Part shown: positions 23,462 through 35,666 of the stretch, in pieces | Numbering within the stretch: the stretch's first letter is position 1 | Layout: every line of letters begins with the position of its first letter | Source: Clonostachys chloroleuca | Taxonomy: Eukaryota; Ascomycota; Sordariomycetes; Hypocreales; Bionectriaceae | Reading direction: 5' to 3' | Assembly: GCA_037952775.1 (NCBI GenBank) | Contig: JBANAY010000004.1 | Coordinates: 10,168,001-10,232,000 of the forward strand | Length of the DNA: 64,000 bases | Notes under the pieces: model-generated | Seen by the model: only the letters and a program-made list of their open reading frames with translations | Databases searched by the model: none | Told to the model about the DNA's origin: nothing | Position numbers and translations under genes: made by a program

Positions 23462-24952
23462 ATGCCATACGCCCCAGAACAGCCGTCCGAGGACGAGAAG
23501 GTGGCCTTCGAGGACACCCTAGGCGATAGCTGGGTGCAAATGTACCACCACGGCTGCTCGTTCCCGCCCGAGACCTTCATCACCAAGATGACCGTCTTGA
23601 TCGAGAATCCCAACCTCAACTCGTCGTGGTTGTTCCGGGCAGACATCATCCGTGACGAGCGACAGCCCGGCATCTCCGAGCAGCCTCAGGTAGACCAGCT
23701 ACCAGACAGCCCATGGTCCCGTGTAAGACACTTCCCCAAGTACCAACTGCAGAGAAGGCTGGTCCGGACCCTGGTTCCTCGCAACACCAAACGAGACCTG
23801 CCCCTTGATCAGACCTGCACACAGCACCAGACCCTGCAGCAGCAACCAGAGGACCCCGTCAGTACTTTGATCATTTATCTGCCCCATGTTGAGTCTGCCC
23901 AAGAGACGCCGTTCTACCACCCCAAGGTCAAGGGAGTTGCCCATCTGCACGAATGGGACCCCGCGACTGGGATAGGGTCCATCTCCGTCCTCTTTCTCCC
24001 ATTTCCCGGCCACCCACTGAGTGACAACAAGCTTCAGCGCACAGCTTTCCATCTTCTGCAGATTATCCACAAGCATGGCGAGAGCGCAGATTATGTAAAA
24101 AGAGTTCATCATGACCTGGTCGTGCCTCGTGCTATTTTCCAAGACCGCTATGCTGGACTCAAAGGCAAATACGCCAAACGCTTGATTGAGACTTGGTCTG
24201 AGCAGACTGACCCGACCAAACACATCTTTGAAGATCTGGGCATCGCCGCATTTCTCATTGAGTTGTGGTCTTCCATGTATACTTCAGTCAATCCTTTCCC
24301 TGGCTTTGTCGACATTGGCTGCGGCAACGGCCTCCTTGTTCACATTCTTAATCTTGAGGGGTACCATGGTTGGGGCTTTGACGCCAGGTCTCGCAAATCT
24401 TGGGAGCAGTACAAAAGCCAAAGCGACTTGACAGCTTCCAGCACTTCGCTTGAGGAGCGCCTTCTCTTGCCTCATTTGGTTGCAGATGATGGTGCCGAGT
24501 TTCATGACCAACTTCCCGGGCCAGTTGGCATTCACGATGGCAGATTCCCACCAGGGACATTCATCGTCTCCAATCATGCCGACGAGCTGACGCCATGGAC
24601 TCCCCTCCTTGCCGTAGCGTCGAATTGCCCTTTCATCTCCATTCCGTGCTGCAGCCATAACCTCGGAGGTGATAAGTACCGCCCGCCGCCTCCCAAGGAC
24701 AAGACCAAAGGTGCCTCGACATACGCTTCTCTCGTAGAGTGGGTGACAGAGATCGCCGAAGATTGTGGATGGGTGGTCGAGACTGAGTTTTTGAGGATAC
24801 CCAGCACACGCAACACTGCCTTGCTGGGCCGGAGTCGGACGACAGAGGCAGAGTCTATAGACGCTCGGGCAATCATTGCCAAGCATGGCGGCGGCCACAG
24901 GTATTTAGAGAACTTTATGCAGCTGCTGAAGAATAATGCAAGAGGCCATTAG
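23462..24952 (+). CDS. trm44: tRNA(Ser) Um44 2'-O-methyltransferase (Trm44)
   Basis: Intronless, 496 residues from ATG 23462. An upstream GTG in frame is not a plausible eukaryotic start. The protein methylates the ribose of U44 in tRNA-Ser in the cytoplasm, using S-adenosylmethionine. The methyltransferase core begins near residue 281 with VDIGCGNGLLVHILNLEGY followed by GWGFDARSRKSWE, the hallmark of this family. The acidic motif SNHADELTPW (about residue 368) and the cysteine-bearing SIPCCSHNLGG (about residue 395) complete the active region. The N-terminal part carries the usual longer fungal extension with HGCSFPPETF. The gene stands alone in a gene-poor stretch, in the same direction as its left neighbours. 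Family assignment is secure. Confidence 0.93.
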   Translation: MPYAPEQPSEDEKVAFEDTLGDSWVQMYHHGCSFPPETFITKMTVLIENPNLNSSWLFRADIIRDERQPGISEQPQVDQLPDSPWSRVRHFPKYQLQRRLVRTLVPRNTKRDLPLDQTCTQHQTLQQQPEDPVSTLIIYLPHVESAQETPFYHPKVKGVAHLHEWDPATGIGSISVLFLPFPGHPLSDNKLQRTAFHLLQIIHKHGESADYVKRVHHDLVVPRAIFQDRYAGLKGKYAKRLIETWSEQTDPTKHIFEDLGIAAFLIELWSSMYTSVNPFPGFVDIGCGNGLLVHILNLEGYHGWGFDARSRKSWEQYKSQSDLTASSTSLEERLLLPHLVADDGAEFHDQLPGPVGIHDGRFPPGTFIVSNHADELTPWTPLLAVASNCPFISIPCCSHNLGGDKYRPPPPKDKTKGASTYASLVEWVTEIAEDCGWVVETEFLRIPSTRNTALLGRSRTTEAESIDARAIIAKHGGGHRYLENFMQLLKNNARGH

Positions 24953-27822
24953 ACTGTGACCGACTGTGATCTTGGTATTTCCCTTGTGTTTCACCAGGTA
25001 TTTCGAAGTGATTTGATGTTCTCTTCGTAGAAAGTCTTTACGACATTGAACGTGCTAGAGTGTCTTGATGCTCGAGGGGAAGACGACTTGTGTCGAGAAC
25101 ATGGTGTGACAAGGTGTGTCTGCTAATCTGGTGATGTTCTAGAGAACTTGGCGAGTATCTGGAGGGAGAGCACTTTCTTGACGAACGGTTCAACGTCTTG
25201 AATCACCCGAGCGTGTTTATGAAGTAATCGAGGAGTGAGGAATACTGAAGTCGAAGGTTCTATTGCTGACCCAGGTCCACCTTATCGAGACTCGTAGGGC
25301 GAGGAGAACGCGGGTAGACTTTTTGAATCTGGAGACTGCTATCAGCCATCAGTATGATGATTCTAGCGAGACTATCATATAGAATAGAAGATTTCCGTGG
25401 TATTTGGGAATTGCAGCTTATGTCTGAACGACGAGTGGCTTTTGGTGGAAAAATAGGAGATGAATGATAAAGGCATCGGCCAGGGAGCTCGACTGGTAAA
25501 TGCGGATGGTGCTGTCTGCTTTCTTCCGCTCGATCGAGTGTTCTAGGTGCGAACACAATAAGGACGGGAACTGGGACATGAAGAGGTGATGGAACTCGGG
25601 AATGAGGAGTCTTCGCGTTTGATGAAATATTCGATGAGGAGAAACTTGGATTGACTCTGCAGGGGGTGGTTAGCTTCAACTGTGTGGAATATCCTGAGCG
25701 AAGGGGTGTAAGGATAGCTATTGTATCTAAAGACGGGTGGAAGTAACGCAAAAGAAGGGCATGCTGTTGATGAAATAATCGTTGAAGAGCCTTTGATGGC
25801 CGAAGACAATTCATCGAGAGCAACCTGTTGAGTTGGCTTGACGTGATCGTCGAGAGGCGTGTGTTGAATATTACTTTGTGAATGGGAAATAGAGAGGCAT
25901 GGAGAAGCAGAAGGGAGGGGAAGGTTGATTTTTTGCATCATCAGGAGCACAGATGCAAGAAGGTGATGCCGAGGGAAGGCACGCGGGAAGGAACGAGGGA
26001 AGGAGGCAACTTCCTGCAGTTGGGCTCTTCACAACACAGCAAACAGACACTTCTTGGATAAAAGTACGTGAGCGAGACAAGACAAAGGTAAGGAGTAAAT
26101 GTTACGGATAATTTATATTTTTTATCGACCGTTTCTATTCAAACATCTTTGTTCAACATTAGTTTGCAGACAACCTTTGTTCTTCTTGTCCCCCATTCTG
26201 GATGCATGTATCGAGGGAAGGAAACAGCGGCCTCTCCTAGAGCCACTCCTCAACCTCTCAGGTCAGGGGGAGATGCACCTAATAATACTAAATATCCCCC
26301 AGCATTGATTTCGGGACAAGGAAGCCTCCGAGCAGGAGGCAGGAGAAGTGGTTCCCCTCGAGCAACTTGTCTTCCGGCGCGAGCAGCTGCTGTCAAAGGT
26401 ACTCAGAGGCATAGCCCTCGAGGCAACACGCGTAGGCAGCCTTGCGGCCTTGAGAAACACCCACACGTAAACAAATTTCTTGACTTCTTCCCCCACACAC
26501 TCATTCTTTATTCTTCTTCCTTTTCATTTTCGTACAAAAACTTTACTCTTGCCAACTCAGTCGAACATCACACTTCCTCTTCTTCTCTCTTCATCTACCC
26601 ATTCTCTTTATCCAGTCACTTATCCCTCGACAGTCCCTCGACAGTCGATTCACTCTTGCCTTCCTCAGGGCTCCTTCCCCTCCCACACGTGAGATCATGG
26701 AGATCACACGGATGGCTCTTTCCTTCTTCAACGAAAGCCACAGAGACAAACTAGGCTTCTTCTGGAGCAGCAGTGAATCGAGTGTCGCTGGGCACATGCG
26801 TGTCGCCGGCCCACTCCTTCCCCAACACTCAGTCACACTGTTGCCTCATTCGGCAGGAACCTCTCTTTCGTCCCTTCCTCGCCGCTGGGATCGGCCACAG
26901 CTTGGTGTTAGAACTGAATAATAGGAGGTACTGCATGTACCCAGGCATGTCAACGCATCCCTATGAGGATGCGCAGAATTGCCGGCTACGGCTCACACTC
27001 GTTCATGCGGGCAGGCGCTGGGAATGGCGCCATGAGGCTCATGGGAGAAATCAATCATGAAAGGGTCCATTCTATAAGGGATGTTGGCTGGAGTTGCAGC
27101 AGCATCAAACGCTCATCGAGTGTTTGTCGGAGTGCGGCTATTGACTTGGGAGACATTGGCTTGCTAAGTCGGTGGCTCGGGGTACCAACGTCCCCTTCTG
27201 CGCAGCACTGACAAGACATATGGGCGTGTACCTTCATTCACACAACTTGCTTGTAGTTGTATCTACTTGGTACCTATGAGCAACTAACAACTATTGGGTT
27301 TCAATGAACGGACGGGGCAGTTGACCATACCCAGCAAGACAACCAGCATCGACGTGGCCAGCAACCTAGCGACCGGCAAGACAAGATACACAGACAGACA
27401 GACAATACGCAGCACCGCGATTCACAGAGCGCCGACCTGGCCCAGCACCGAGTTAGTGCCTGAGGACCCGACCATCAACCTGCCCTCCTGGACGGCTGAT
27501 GACGTCTGCCAGCCAGAGCCAGCACGCGCCATCCTCGCCTACTCGCGCCTTGTTGTTATCTCAACCTGCACTCAGCTTTCCTCCTCCTCCTTCGTTTCAC
27601 CTCCATCACCAATTCCTCACACTCATCTTGGGCTTCCCAAGAGCTTGTTGAGCATTGAAAACTTGCCAGTTTCACACATCTGTAACGACAGGACTTCCCT
27701 AGTTCATTGCCTCTCTCTCGTCAGAGGCTTCCCCATTCCGTTTCCTCCCAGAGTATTTTCTGCTTCTGACGCGCAACTTGTCTGCATCTTTCCCCAAGCC
27801 TCGCTTTGGTCGTCTAGCAACG
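24953..27822. other. 2.9 kb spacer upstream of the RRM gene
   Basis: I see no supported gene. A minus-strand open frame of 187 codons (25260-25823) has a composition rich in Ser, Pro, His and Leu, has no family look, and overlaps another open frame. Pyrimidine-rich stretches at about 26480-26690 and 27570-27780 suit leader or promoter sequence of the downstream gene. Confidence 0.5.
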
Positions 27823-30696
27823 ATGAAGCGGTACGCAGTCTCCAACCCTGCTCCTCGGAGCCAAGGAGACACCATTCGCAAATCAAACTCATTCGATCCG
27901 CTTGGGCGTTCAGCAGGCGTCGAGGCTGACGGCAGCGATTCTTCGCAAGGAGGTAAGATACGAGCTTTTGTTTTGTTTTTTTCTTTTGCTCACCACACGT
28001 TTCGCGCTTTTGGTATCTCACTCTGCTGCCCACACTTCACCTCCCCTCTCACCTCAGAGCTGCCCTCGCTTTCCTTCACCTTCAGTCCCCGAACTGAGAA
28101 GTTTCCAATCTCGGGTTTCACCCCCTTTCATCATCTCCCTGCTGCTTCCCACCGGCATCAGCACCCTACTTGGCTCTCTGGCTTCGCTGCTACTTGATAG
28201 CATCGGCAGGCTGGTATTTCTATTAGATGCTTGTTTTGCAATCTTTCAACCGCCCCTCTAAATTCTCCAGATATCAACAATTTGGCTTTTGGATTGTTGT
28301 CAACAAACACACACAAGAGACGAGTCGAGCTGCTGCGACGAGATATCTTGCTGACTAGTCAAGGTACCGGGCTTAATCCGCTTGCCCATTCCGCTTCAAT
28401 GTCTCCTCTCAAGAGGTAAGTTTGCTCTCTGGCCTCTTGCGGGACATTTCGCTCACCCAATTGGCAACAAAGTAGCTTCACTGCATTAAGCCGTGCCAAG
28501 GCTACATTCAACAAGGGAAAGTCCAAGGATGAACGGTAAATTTGACAAAGCTTTCGGGTCAATTTGTTCCCTCGTTCCGGTGCTAACTACTATCGCGTGC
28601 CAGATTTGCTCAATTTGAAAATGAGGACGGCAATGTCTTTGATGGCGAGCATTATGATTCTTCAGACAATGTCTTCGACGAGGAGCGCCTTCCCACCGAG
28701 AGCCGTGTCAGAGGTGGAGAGCATGTCGAGGAAGATTTGCGTCCCAAGACCATCGTCACATGGACCAATCGCAACACGGCCAAGGAAGAGAGCAATGAGG
28801 TGGATGCTCAGGACATTTACCCGTCCACTGCTTGTATTTTTGTTGCCAAGTACGTTCCGCTTCTCACTCTACCCCAAACCATCTGGGAATTGTACTGACC
28901 AGGCCCTATCTTTGTTTACAGCCTAGCCTCCAACGTTTCAGATGAAGAGCTTGAGGAGGAAGTCATGGCCGTCTTTGAGAAGTTCGGCAAGGCATTCGTC
29001 AAACTCCGCCGCGATACCCGCAACATGCCTTATGCCTTCGTTCAATATACTGTAAGTCAACCATCAGCCAATTAATCAACATCATGAAGGAGATGGAAGC
29101 TAACCATGGGTAGTCGGATAATGATGCTCAGCGTGCTTTCGAGAAAGCACAAGGAATCAAGATCAGTGACCGTTGCTGTCGCGTCGAAAAGGCCAAGGCC
29201 AACTGTGAGTACAGTCCCGATAGCTCTCTGTGAATAATTCTGACATGAATGAAAGCTGTCTTTGCAGTGTCCAAGAGATCCGGAGAGCCCATCTCCGAGG
29301 AGGAAGCTAGACGCTTACTCCGCCCTCTCGGGCAACTTTCTGAGATTACTCCTCTGGACTATGAGACTCAACGAAAGTTCAACTTGCCTCCATCAATCCG
29401 TATCCAGTTCACTTTGTTTGACTCTGGACGGGACCCTGTCAGGGTAAGCAACAACCTTGTTTTGCACTCTTGGTCACTGATCTGACGGTTTTGTGATTTG
29501 TGTCAGGCCTTCAAGGACCACCGATTCTTTCGAGTGACGTCGCTTGAGTTGAACAAGGCGCCTGCTTCGGCCAACTCCGTGAACGCCAAGAGAGAATTGG
29601 TTAATAAGCGATCGGTATTCATCGGAGATTTGCCTCCCAACTCGTCAGAAGAGGAAATCAGGGAGATGGCCATTGGCTGCGGCAAAGTCCTTGCTGTCAA
29701 GGTCCGAACTCGATCATATGTTGGAAGCACAGGTGAGCCACTCCATTTGCTCAGTGTTCCAGGAATATTGCTGACCTCTTTGGTACAGAGGAGATCTGCT
29801 TCGCTTTTGTCGAGTTCGAGTCAGTGGAATCTGTGCAAGACATGATAGCCGCATTTGTAGGTTCACATTTCCTTGCCCAAGGCAGACCCGGTCGCTAATT
29901 CGAGTAGGATGGAATCGAACTCCGTGGTTACAAGCTGCGCCTGCAACAGCGCCAGTCTCGCACCGTCCTGTCTGCCGAGGACCCATTAACGCCCACGCCG
30001 GGGCGAGGCCGACCCAGAGCTGCCAATTCTACCCCATCGTCATCTCGGCACACCATGCCCGAGTCCTGGAGAGGCAAGCAAGCTAGACAGCCCACCGACG
30101 AGCCTCTCAAGACCCCCTCTCGAGCTCCCACCCGTGTGTACCCTTCATCTGATCGGGCACACACTGAAGGTCGCTGGAGACGCATCCCAGGTGATAGACC
30201 CAACAACTCTACGGAGAGCTCCTCTGCCTCTGCCACGCCCCAGAGGACCATGGCCGAAAACATGAATGCTGCCCATCAGGGTGCCTTGATGAGGTATGTT
30301 GAGCAGACATCTGAGCAAGCTAGTATGCTTGCTCAAAGGAATCACCTAACCCCGCCAAGTGCCCAGCGGGCCCTTGTTGCCGGTCCAGCCCCGGCTGCTG
30401 CCATGCCTTATGGGATGAACCCGTTCATGATGTCGCCTATCAGTCCTCTGGCGTCATTCCAGGCCCCTGCGTACATGAACGCGGGTGGCGTGCCTGTACC
30501 CGGGCACTTTTACGCATCTCCATTTGGAGGCTTCGACATGCCTGGCTACATGCCGTATCCATGCATTCGTCCTCAGGAACCAGTCATGGCGGCCCCTAGC
30601 GGTGACGAAACTCCCACTCGAGGCCATTACACTCGTAACCGGGGCGAGCCATACTCCAACGGCTCCCCTTCTCACACCAATCAGGGAGAGTATTGA
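27823..30696 (+). CDS. rim4: Multi-RRM RNA-binding protein, Rim4-like meiotic regulator
   Basis: Model join(27823..27952, 28364..28415, 28473..28535, 28604..28849, 28922..29051, 29114..29204, 29268..29443, 29507..29732, 29789..29856, 29908..30696), 656 residues. RRM1 starts near residue 157 with RNP2 CIFVANL and RNP1 MPYAFVQYT. A middle degenerate RRM-like unit (IRIQFTLFD...FKDHRFF) follows. The last RRM starts near residue 331 with VFIGDL and ICFAFVEFE. The C-terminus is a long low-complexity tail rich in Pro, Ser, Met and Gly. The domain layout resembles Rim4, which in yeast binds and translationally represses meiotic mRNAs. The exon at 27823 joins in frame to 28364 across a 411-nt intron; without it an ATG at 28399 would give 601 residues. 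The RRM assignment is certain and the Rim4 orthology is probable. Confidence 0.75.
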
Positions 30697-31673
30697 TCTC
30701 GGATTGCCAGAATGCCATGAGCTTCAGTTCAAATGCCCGGAGGCTCGAGTACCAAGCTTGATCTCTCTCTTCTGTCTGGTGCAACATTGGCAAATTGCTT
30801 GGCTTTCTAGCCTCGAGATGCGCATATTTTCCCGACTTGTTTCGCGTTTTGGTGATTTTTGCTTCATGGAGTTTAGAATTTACTGTTGCGATCTTCTTTT
30901 GATCGGTATTTGTTTCTCTTCTCTTCGGTCGCAGTCGAAACCCCCTGTCGATACAGACAACGAGGTTGGACAGCGGCTTTGAACGGTGTGATATCTCCCA
31001 CTTCGCTGCGGGAGAAACATGCTTTTTGTTTTTGTGATATTTGATTTTTTAATCTTTTTTCTTTCTTGTTTTGCGGTTGGAGTTCAGGAAAAGGGGAAGC
31101 AAATTCAAACGACTTCAATGGAAATGAAACGGACAGGGTGAACGGACAACGAGAAATGTGACAGAAAAAGGGAGAGAGAGGAGAAAAAAAAGGTAGTTGG
31201 TGAGCAAATGTGCGCGGTTTCTTGTCCTACTCTTAAGTTCCCACCATGCGCATACGCAGGGAACATCATCAGAGTAGAAGACCATGGTAGTCGGTGTTTT
31301 CATATTGTCTTCTAGATATCAGGGGACAATGGTGCGATTCAATCAATCAGTCAGTCAGTTGATCAGAGAGCAGAAGCATAAAGTTTTGCTCAGCTCAGCA
31401 TCCAACTGCGATGCGTGGTGAATGAGAGAATGATTGAATAAGTCTGAACATGACTAACATCTTGAGAAAATACACTGTTTCTCCCGCACACACGAGGCAC
31501 CAACAAAGATAAAGAAACAAAAGCAGTGGCAAAACAGAAAATTAAAACAGAGAGAGAACGAAGAAAACGATGAAAAAAATCATGGCCATCAGCAATCAAG
31601 ATCTGATCTGGGGTAATTAGAGTTCGCGGCCAAAGGGCGAACCCCCCACGGTGGCAAAAGGAATGGCGGCCCC
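30697..31673. other. Spacer between convergent genes
   Basis: This 977 bp contains the 3' UTR of the RRM gene and of the minus-strand gene at 31.7 kb. T-rich runs lie at about 31020-31075. I see no gene. Confidence 0.5.
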
Positions 31674-33691
31674 CTACAGAGGCTCGCCAGCCTTCCCCTT
31701 CCCCTTCCCCTTCACCTCCTCCTCCTCCTCCTCCTCACTGTATTCGGCGTCCGACTCGTCCGTCGACTCATCCTCGCTCAGCAGCGGCTCGCCGCGGGCA
31801 AGCTTTGCGGAGGCGCCCACCTGCCTCACCCACTTCGCGACGTTCTCCCTGATGATGGGGTCCTTGGGTTCGCCGGTGGTCTGGCTGCTCCGGCGCCGCA
31901 CCAGCCTCATGCCGATGACCGGCCGGACGGGGACGACGCTCTCGAAGAAGCCCGATTCCACCTGACACCTAGCCCAGGAGAACATGGTGCTAGTCAGATT
32001 GTCCGAGGCTTCAATGTGGTTCAGCCCCTGGCTTGTCACGGCGGCACCCCTCTGTGACCAGCCGTCTCCTCCGAAGTCGAGTTTGCCTGCCATGATATTG
32101 AGAGGCCGCAAAAGCTTGCCACACATGGAGAAGCCGACGTCATCAAGCTCGTCGCCCCATGACCACGACACATATTTCCAGCGATGGTTGCAAGTAACAT
32201 GGTCGCGGATCTCGAGCTCTACATCCTCTGCCCTCATGCGTCCAAAGGGTGGCCAGCTGTGGGGGAGAGGCTGCTCCAAGTCGCGGCTTTTGTACTTGTG
32301 TGAAGATTCACGTCGCAGCCGCCACACGTCAGCTCGAGAGATAGTGTCCTTGAGGGTGATGCCGCGTGTGCAGTAGCCATCCAGAAAAGAGTGCGGGAGG
32401 CCAGTCCAGATCGCCGCCGTTGGGTCTGGCCCGGTGCAGGGAACATATCTGCCGCGGTCGAGATACGTCTCGATCCTCCCTATGAGGCTGCTGGGACCCA
32501 GGAGAGCACTTCCGAGCCAGAGTGGCCCCGCCCTGGGGAGGCCTGGTAGAGGATCCTGACAACGGTCTTGTGGTCATTGGCCTCGAGATGAGGCCGAAGC
32601 ACATCTGCAATTGGCCCGAACCACGCACCTGCCGAGTTGCAAGGGACTCCTTCGGTCCAGAAGGCACTCCACATGGCACACCCTATTGTCGAGGGATCGA
32701 GGCTGAGCGTCATGTAGTAGTCAATCAGCTTGAGCTCCTTGAGAAAGCAAGGACCTCCCCGAGGGTCGAATCGTGGCACACCCAATGAGGGTTTTGGAAG
32801 ATCCATTTCTGGCGCCCAGTGGCTCATGATGGTGTACTGGAGCGGGATGCACAAGGCGGCAGCCAGAGATGCCGTGAGCTGGCCCCACAGACCGTATGCG
32901 AGAGACAGCCGGCCAATATAAGAGGCGGCCTGCATCGACGATGCTGGCATGTCGGTCATGCGGACTGCGACATCAGGTACGTCGACACCGATGTTCTCGA
33001 TGGACATAGCCCAGGGGTGAACAACGTCCCCTTCAACCCTCCACCCTCGTCCGTTGGCGAGGATTGCTTTCCACCATCTTCTCTCCGCCATGGTGGCATA
33101 CCTGAGATCGAGCATATGGATGTCATCTTGTCCGGCACCATCTTGGGAGGTTGCCTCTTGCGGCGCATAGCAGATCGACCGGCCCTGGCGCTCGGCAAGA
33201 TTCACGCCAAAAACATAGGCCCAGCCGATTATCAGCAGGGCGAGGCCGTTATGAGTGTCTCGGTCCCAGTTCTGGAAGGTTTCTAGGCTGGAGATCCGGC
33301 AGACGACCGGATGGCTCCCTCTAAGGGATATCTTCCGGGGCATTACACGGGTCTTGGCGTCACACTTGGTTGCCGTGTTTGACCAGTGGGCGGATCCGGC
33401 GACGAAGCGGGCATTTTTGGGAATATAATTCGGCAAAGCAGGAATTCTGCACAGCAGGGCTCTGAGATCGAGGGGTGAGACATCGAAGCGGGAGGAGGCA
33501 CGACCACGTTCCGCCAGTTTTCTCCAGTACACTTGGCTTCGTGACATGACCGTTTGGGAGGTGGGACCGTCGAAAACCGGCTCAAAGCGATCCGGCCTGA
33601 TCGGCCCCGGTGGCCATCCCATAAGCGGTGCATTCTGGGGTACTTCAGGGGACTCTCCGTCGGTTGGAGGGGTGTCTGTTGGTTCCGACAT
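31674..33691 (-). pseudogene. Uncharacterised fungal protein gene with a frame break
   Basis: An open frame runs from ATG 33691 to a stop at 32480, about 403 codons. It has a Pro-rich start, ordered middle and hydrophobic segments (GLALLIIGWAYVFGVNL, LWGQLTASLAAALCIPL). The same protein then seems to continue in another frame (from about 32555 down, through GPSSLIGRIETYLDRG) to a stop at 31674. That second part ends in an acidic EEEEEE run followed by KGKGKGKAGEPL. No GT-AG pair of reasonable intron size links the two frames, so a single-base loss near 32540-32547 is the simplest reading. I recognise no domain. It could be a lineage-specific gene recently broken, a read error in a correct gene, or two separate short genes. 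Coding character on both sides of the break is good. Confidence 0.55.
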
Positions 33692-35666
33692 ATTGAACAA
33701 AGCCCGAAGGGTTGGCTCTTATAATCAGGTGGGCGTACGTGGGCGTTTTGACCCAGGACTTACACCGTCCCGGACTCGGCTTGGTTACACTGGAAGACAA
33801 GGTGAAGGAGCAGCCTCCCACACGTTTTTCGAAAGCGTCTCTGGCTTCAAGTCACCCCACGCAGTTCGCACAGAACGGTTGGATGGGATTGACTGGTGTG
33901 ACTCGGGAGATGAACAGGACAAGAAACTGGCTATGAGGCTGGCGTTGACGGAAGAGACATGTCAGTCAAGCCGGTGCGGCAGTCTGTCGGTGTGGCAGTT
34001 GGGTGGTATTGGTTGAGGGGATGAACAATAATCCGGCTCGACACGTCCAATTGAGAGGCTTATACCAACGGCTATCGCATCCCATGTCTCAGCTTTTGTT
34101 GGTGGTGTGCGCCACTGCGGTCAGCCCAAATGCTCAGGCCGAGTCTTGGGTGCCAATTCGAGCTGGGGGGGGGGGGGGGGGGGTTTGGAGCCGAGGGAAG
34201 CGAGCGCACCTCAGAGATCAGCTCTCAGATTCCTCCTGCTTTGGGCTAATGCTGGGAAGCGGGCTTTTCGCTGGCCGGCAGCTGGAACTAAATACGAAGG
34301 ACTGCTTCTGTCTGGCGAGTGGCCTCAACAGCGGGCCGCAGTCTTTGGTGTGGCGGGAGGAGCCGTGAGGCAATCGGACGAGCGAGATCTCTGCCGCGAG
34401 AGGGGCCCTTGTCGCCTGGTGTGGCAGTTCGGCGACATCGACATCTTCGGATCGTTAGCATGGAGGCATATATTAATTGACATGATTTCCAATGGCCAAC
34501 GCGTGTGACAAATTGCTTCACAGCAGTAGTTGATCTCGTTTAACAAGGCGCCGAGGACACGACGGGAGATGACACCCCAGATCGCTCGACAGCGTGGAAC
34601 GAGGCACGGGCCCCTTGAGAAGCTATTCTGCCCAACCAGGTACTGAAAAAGAAAGTAAGTAAGAATTTTTTGCAGCTGGTAATGAGGAAGTCTCACCTGT
34701 GATGATGCTCTGTTCGACTGCGGTGTTGGGCCCATGTGAAATCGAATAGAAGCTCGAAATGAGATGACATCTAGATAGCATCAAGCTCGCAATATCTGGG
34801 GAGGGGAAGAAGATGTTAGGATATCAGGAGGAAGTCAAAGGAGTGGGATTGGGCTACACAAAGCCATTGCTATTGTTGTTGAGAGAAGAGAGAACTCGAC
34901 GCAGATTGTGACACCGCGTGGGATATTCTGTCCTGTCGCTGGTCTGAACCTGCCTCATGCTCCGTGCCCGATTGATTCGCAAGCGAGGCAAGTGGAACAG
35001 GATCACCTACCCCTTAATCGAGAAAGAACCAAGGCTGTGTATCTCAACATGGCGGAAGGCGTGATCCGGTGGACTGGTACAGAGCACTGCGATCACGAAG
35101 GTTGCTCCTGCTCGCTGGCACACTCGAGTAACCACACCGAGACCTCCTCTCAATTGAATATTTATCACTCTCTAAGCACAGATACATACGAAGCTACGAA
35201 GTGATCCAGGAACCTGATGAATGCGTTGCACGCCCAGCAGCCATGGCACCGAGCCAGTGCGAGGACGGGATGAGCTCCGGGGCCTTACCGACTCGTATTC
35301 TGCAGGCAGATCAATGCTTGAGCGACCGAAGGTTTACGATCACGACTCCGGGAACATTGAGCTGCCAATAAGGATGACCCGGATGGGCATGGAGGTCGAG
35401 CCATGCCGAATCACAAGGAGTGCAGTGTCTACTCTGGTGACCTTTTGGGCCGCTGTGGTGTTGGGCACACTTTCATGGCGAGCCAGCGTCATACCTTCTC
35501 GGGTCTCTCTCGAGTCTTTAGATTTTTGGATAGACGTCACAGGGTCGGAGCATCAACTGGAACTGGGTTTGAAGGAAAACTAAATTGATTCATGTGCATT
35601 CTGGTGTGCATCCTGGCTCAGCTATTCTCTGGCCCATTACATGAAAAATCCCGTCCTGCGGTCTCA
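33692..35666. other. 2.0 kb spacer with a 19-G homopolymer
   Basis: No supported gene. The small ORFs overlap in several frames. The notable item is an uninterrupted run of G at 34165-34183. Confidence 0.5.
34165..34183. repeat. Poly-G homopolymer (19 G)
   Basis: Nineteen consecutive G on the plus strand. Such a run can form a G-quadruplex and is also a common place for length error in assemblies. Confidence 0.9.

Noticed and set aside
24284..24898. 204-codon minus-strand ORF
   Set aside because: Antisense shadow of the Trm44 methyltransferase core.
25260..25823. 187-codon minus-strand ORF upstream of the RRM gene
   Set aside because: Low-complexity composition, no clear ATG or splice partners, and overlap with another open frame.
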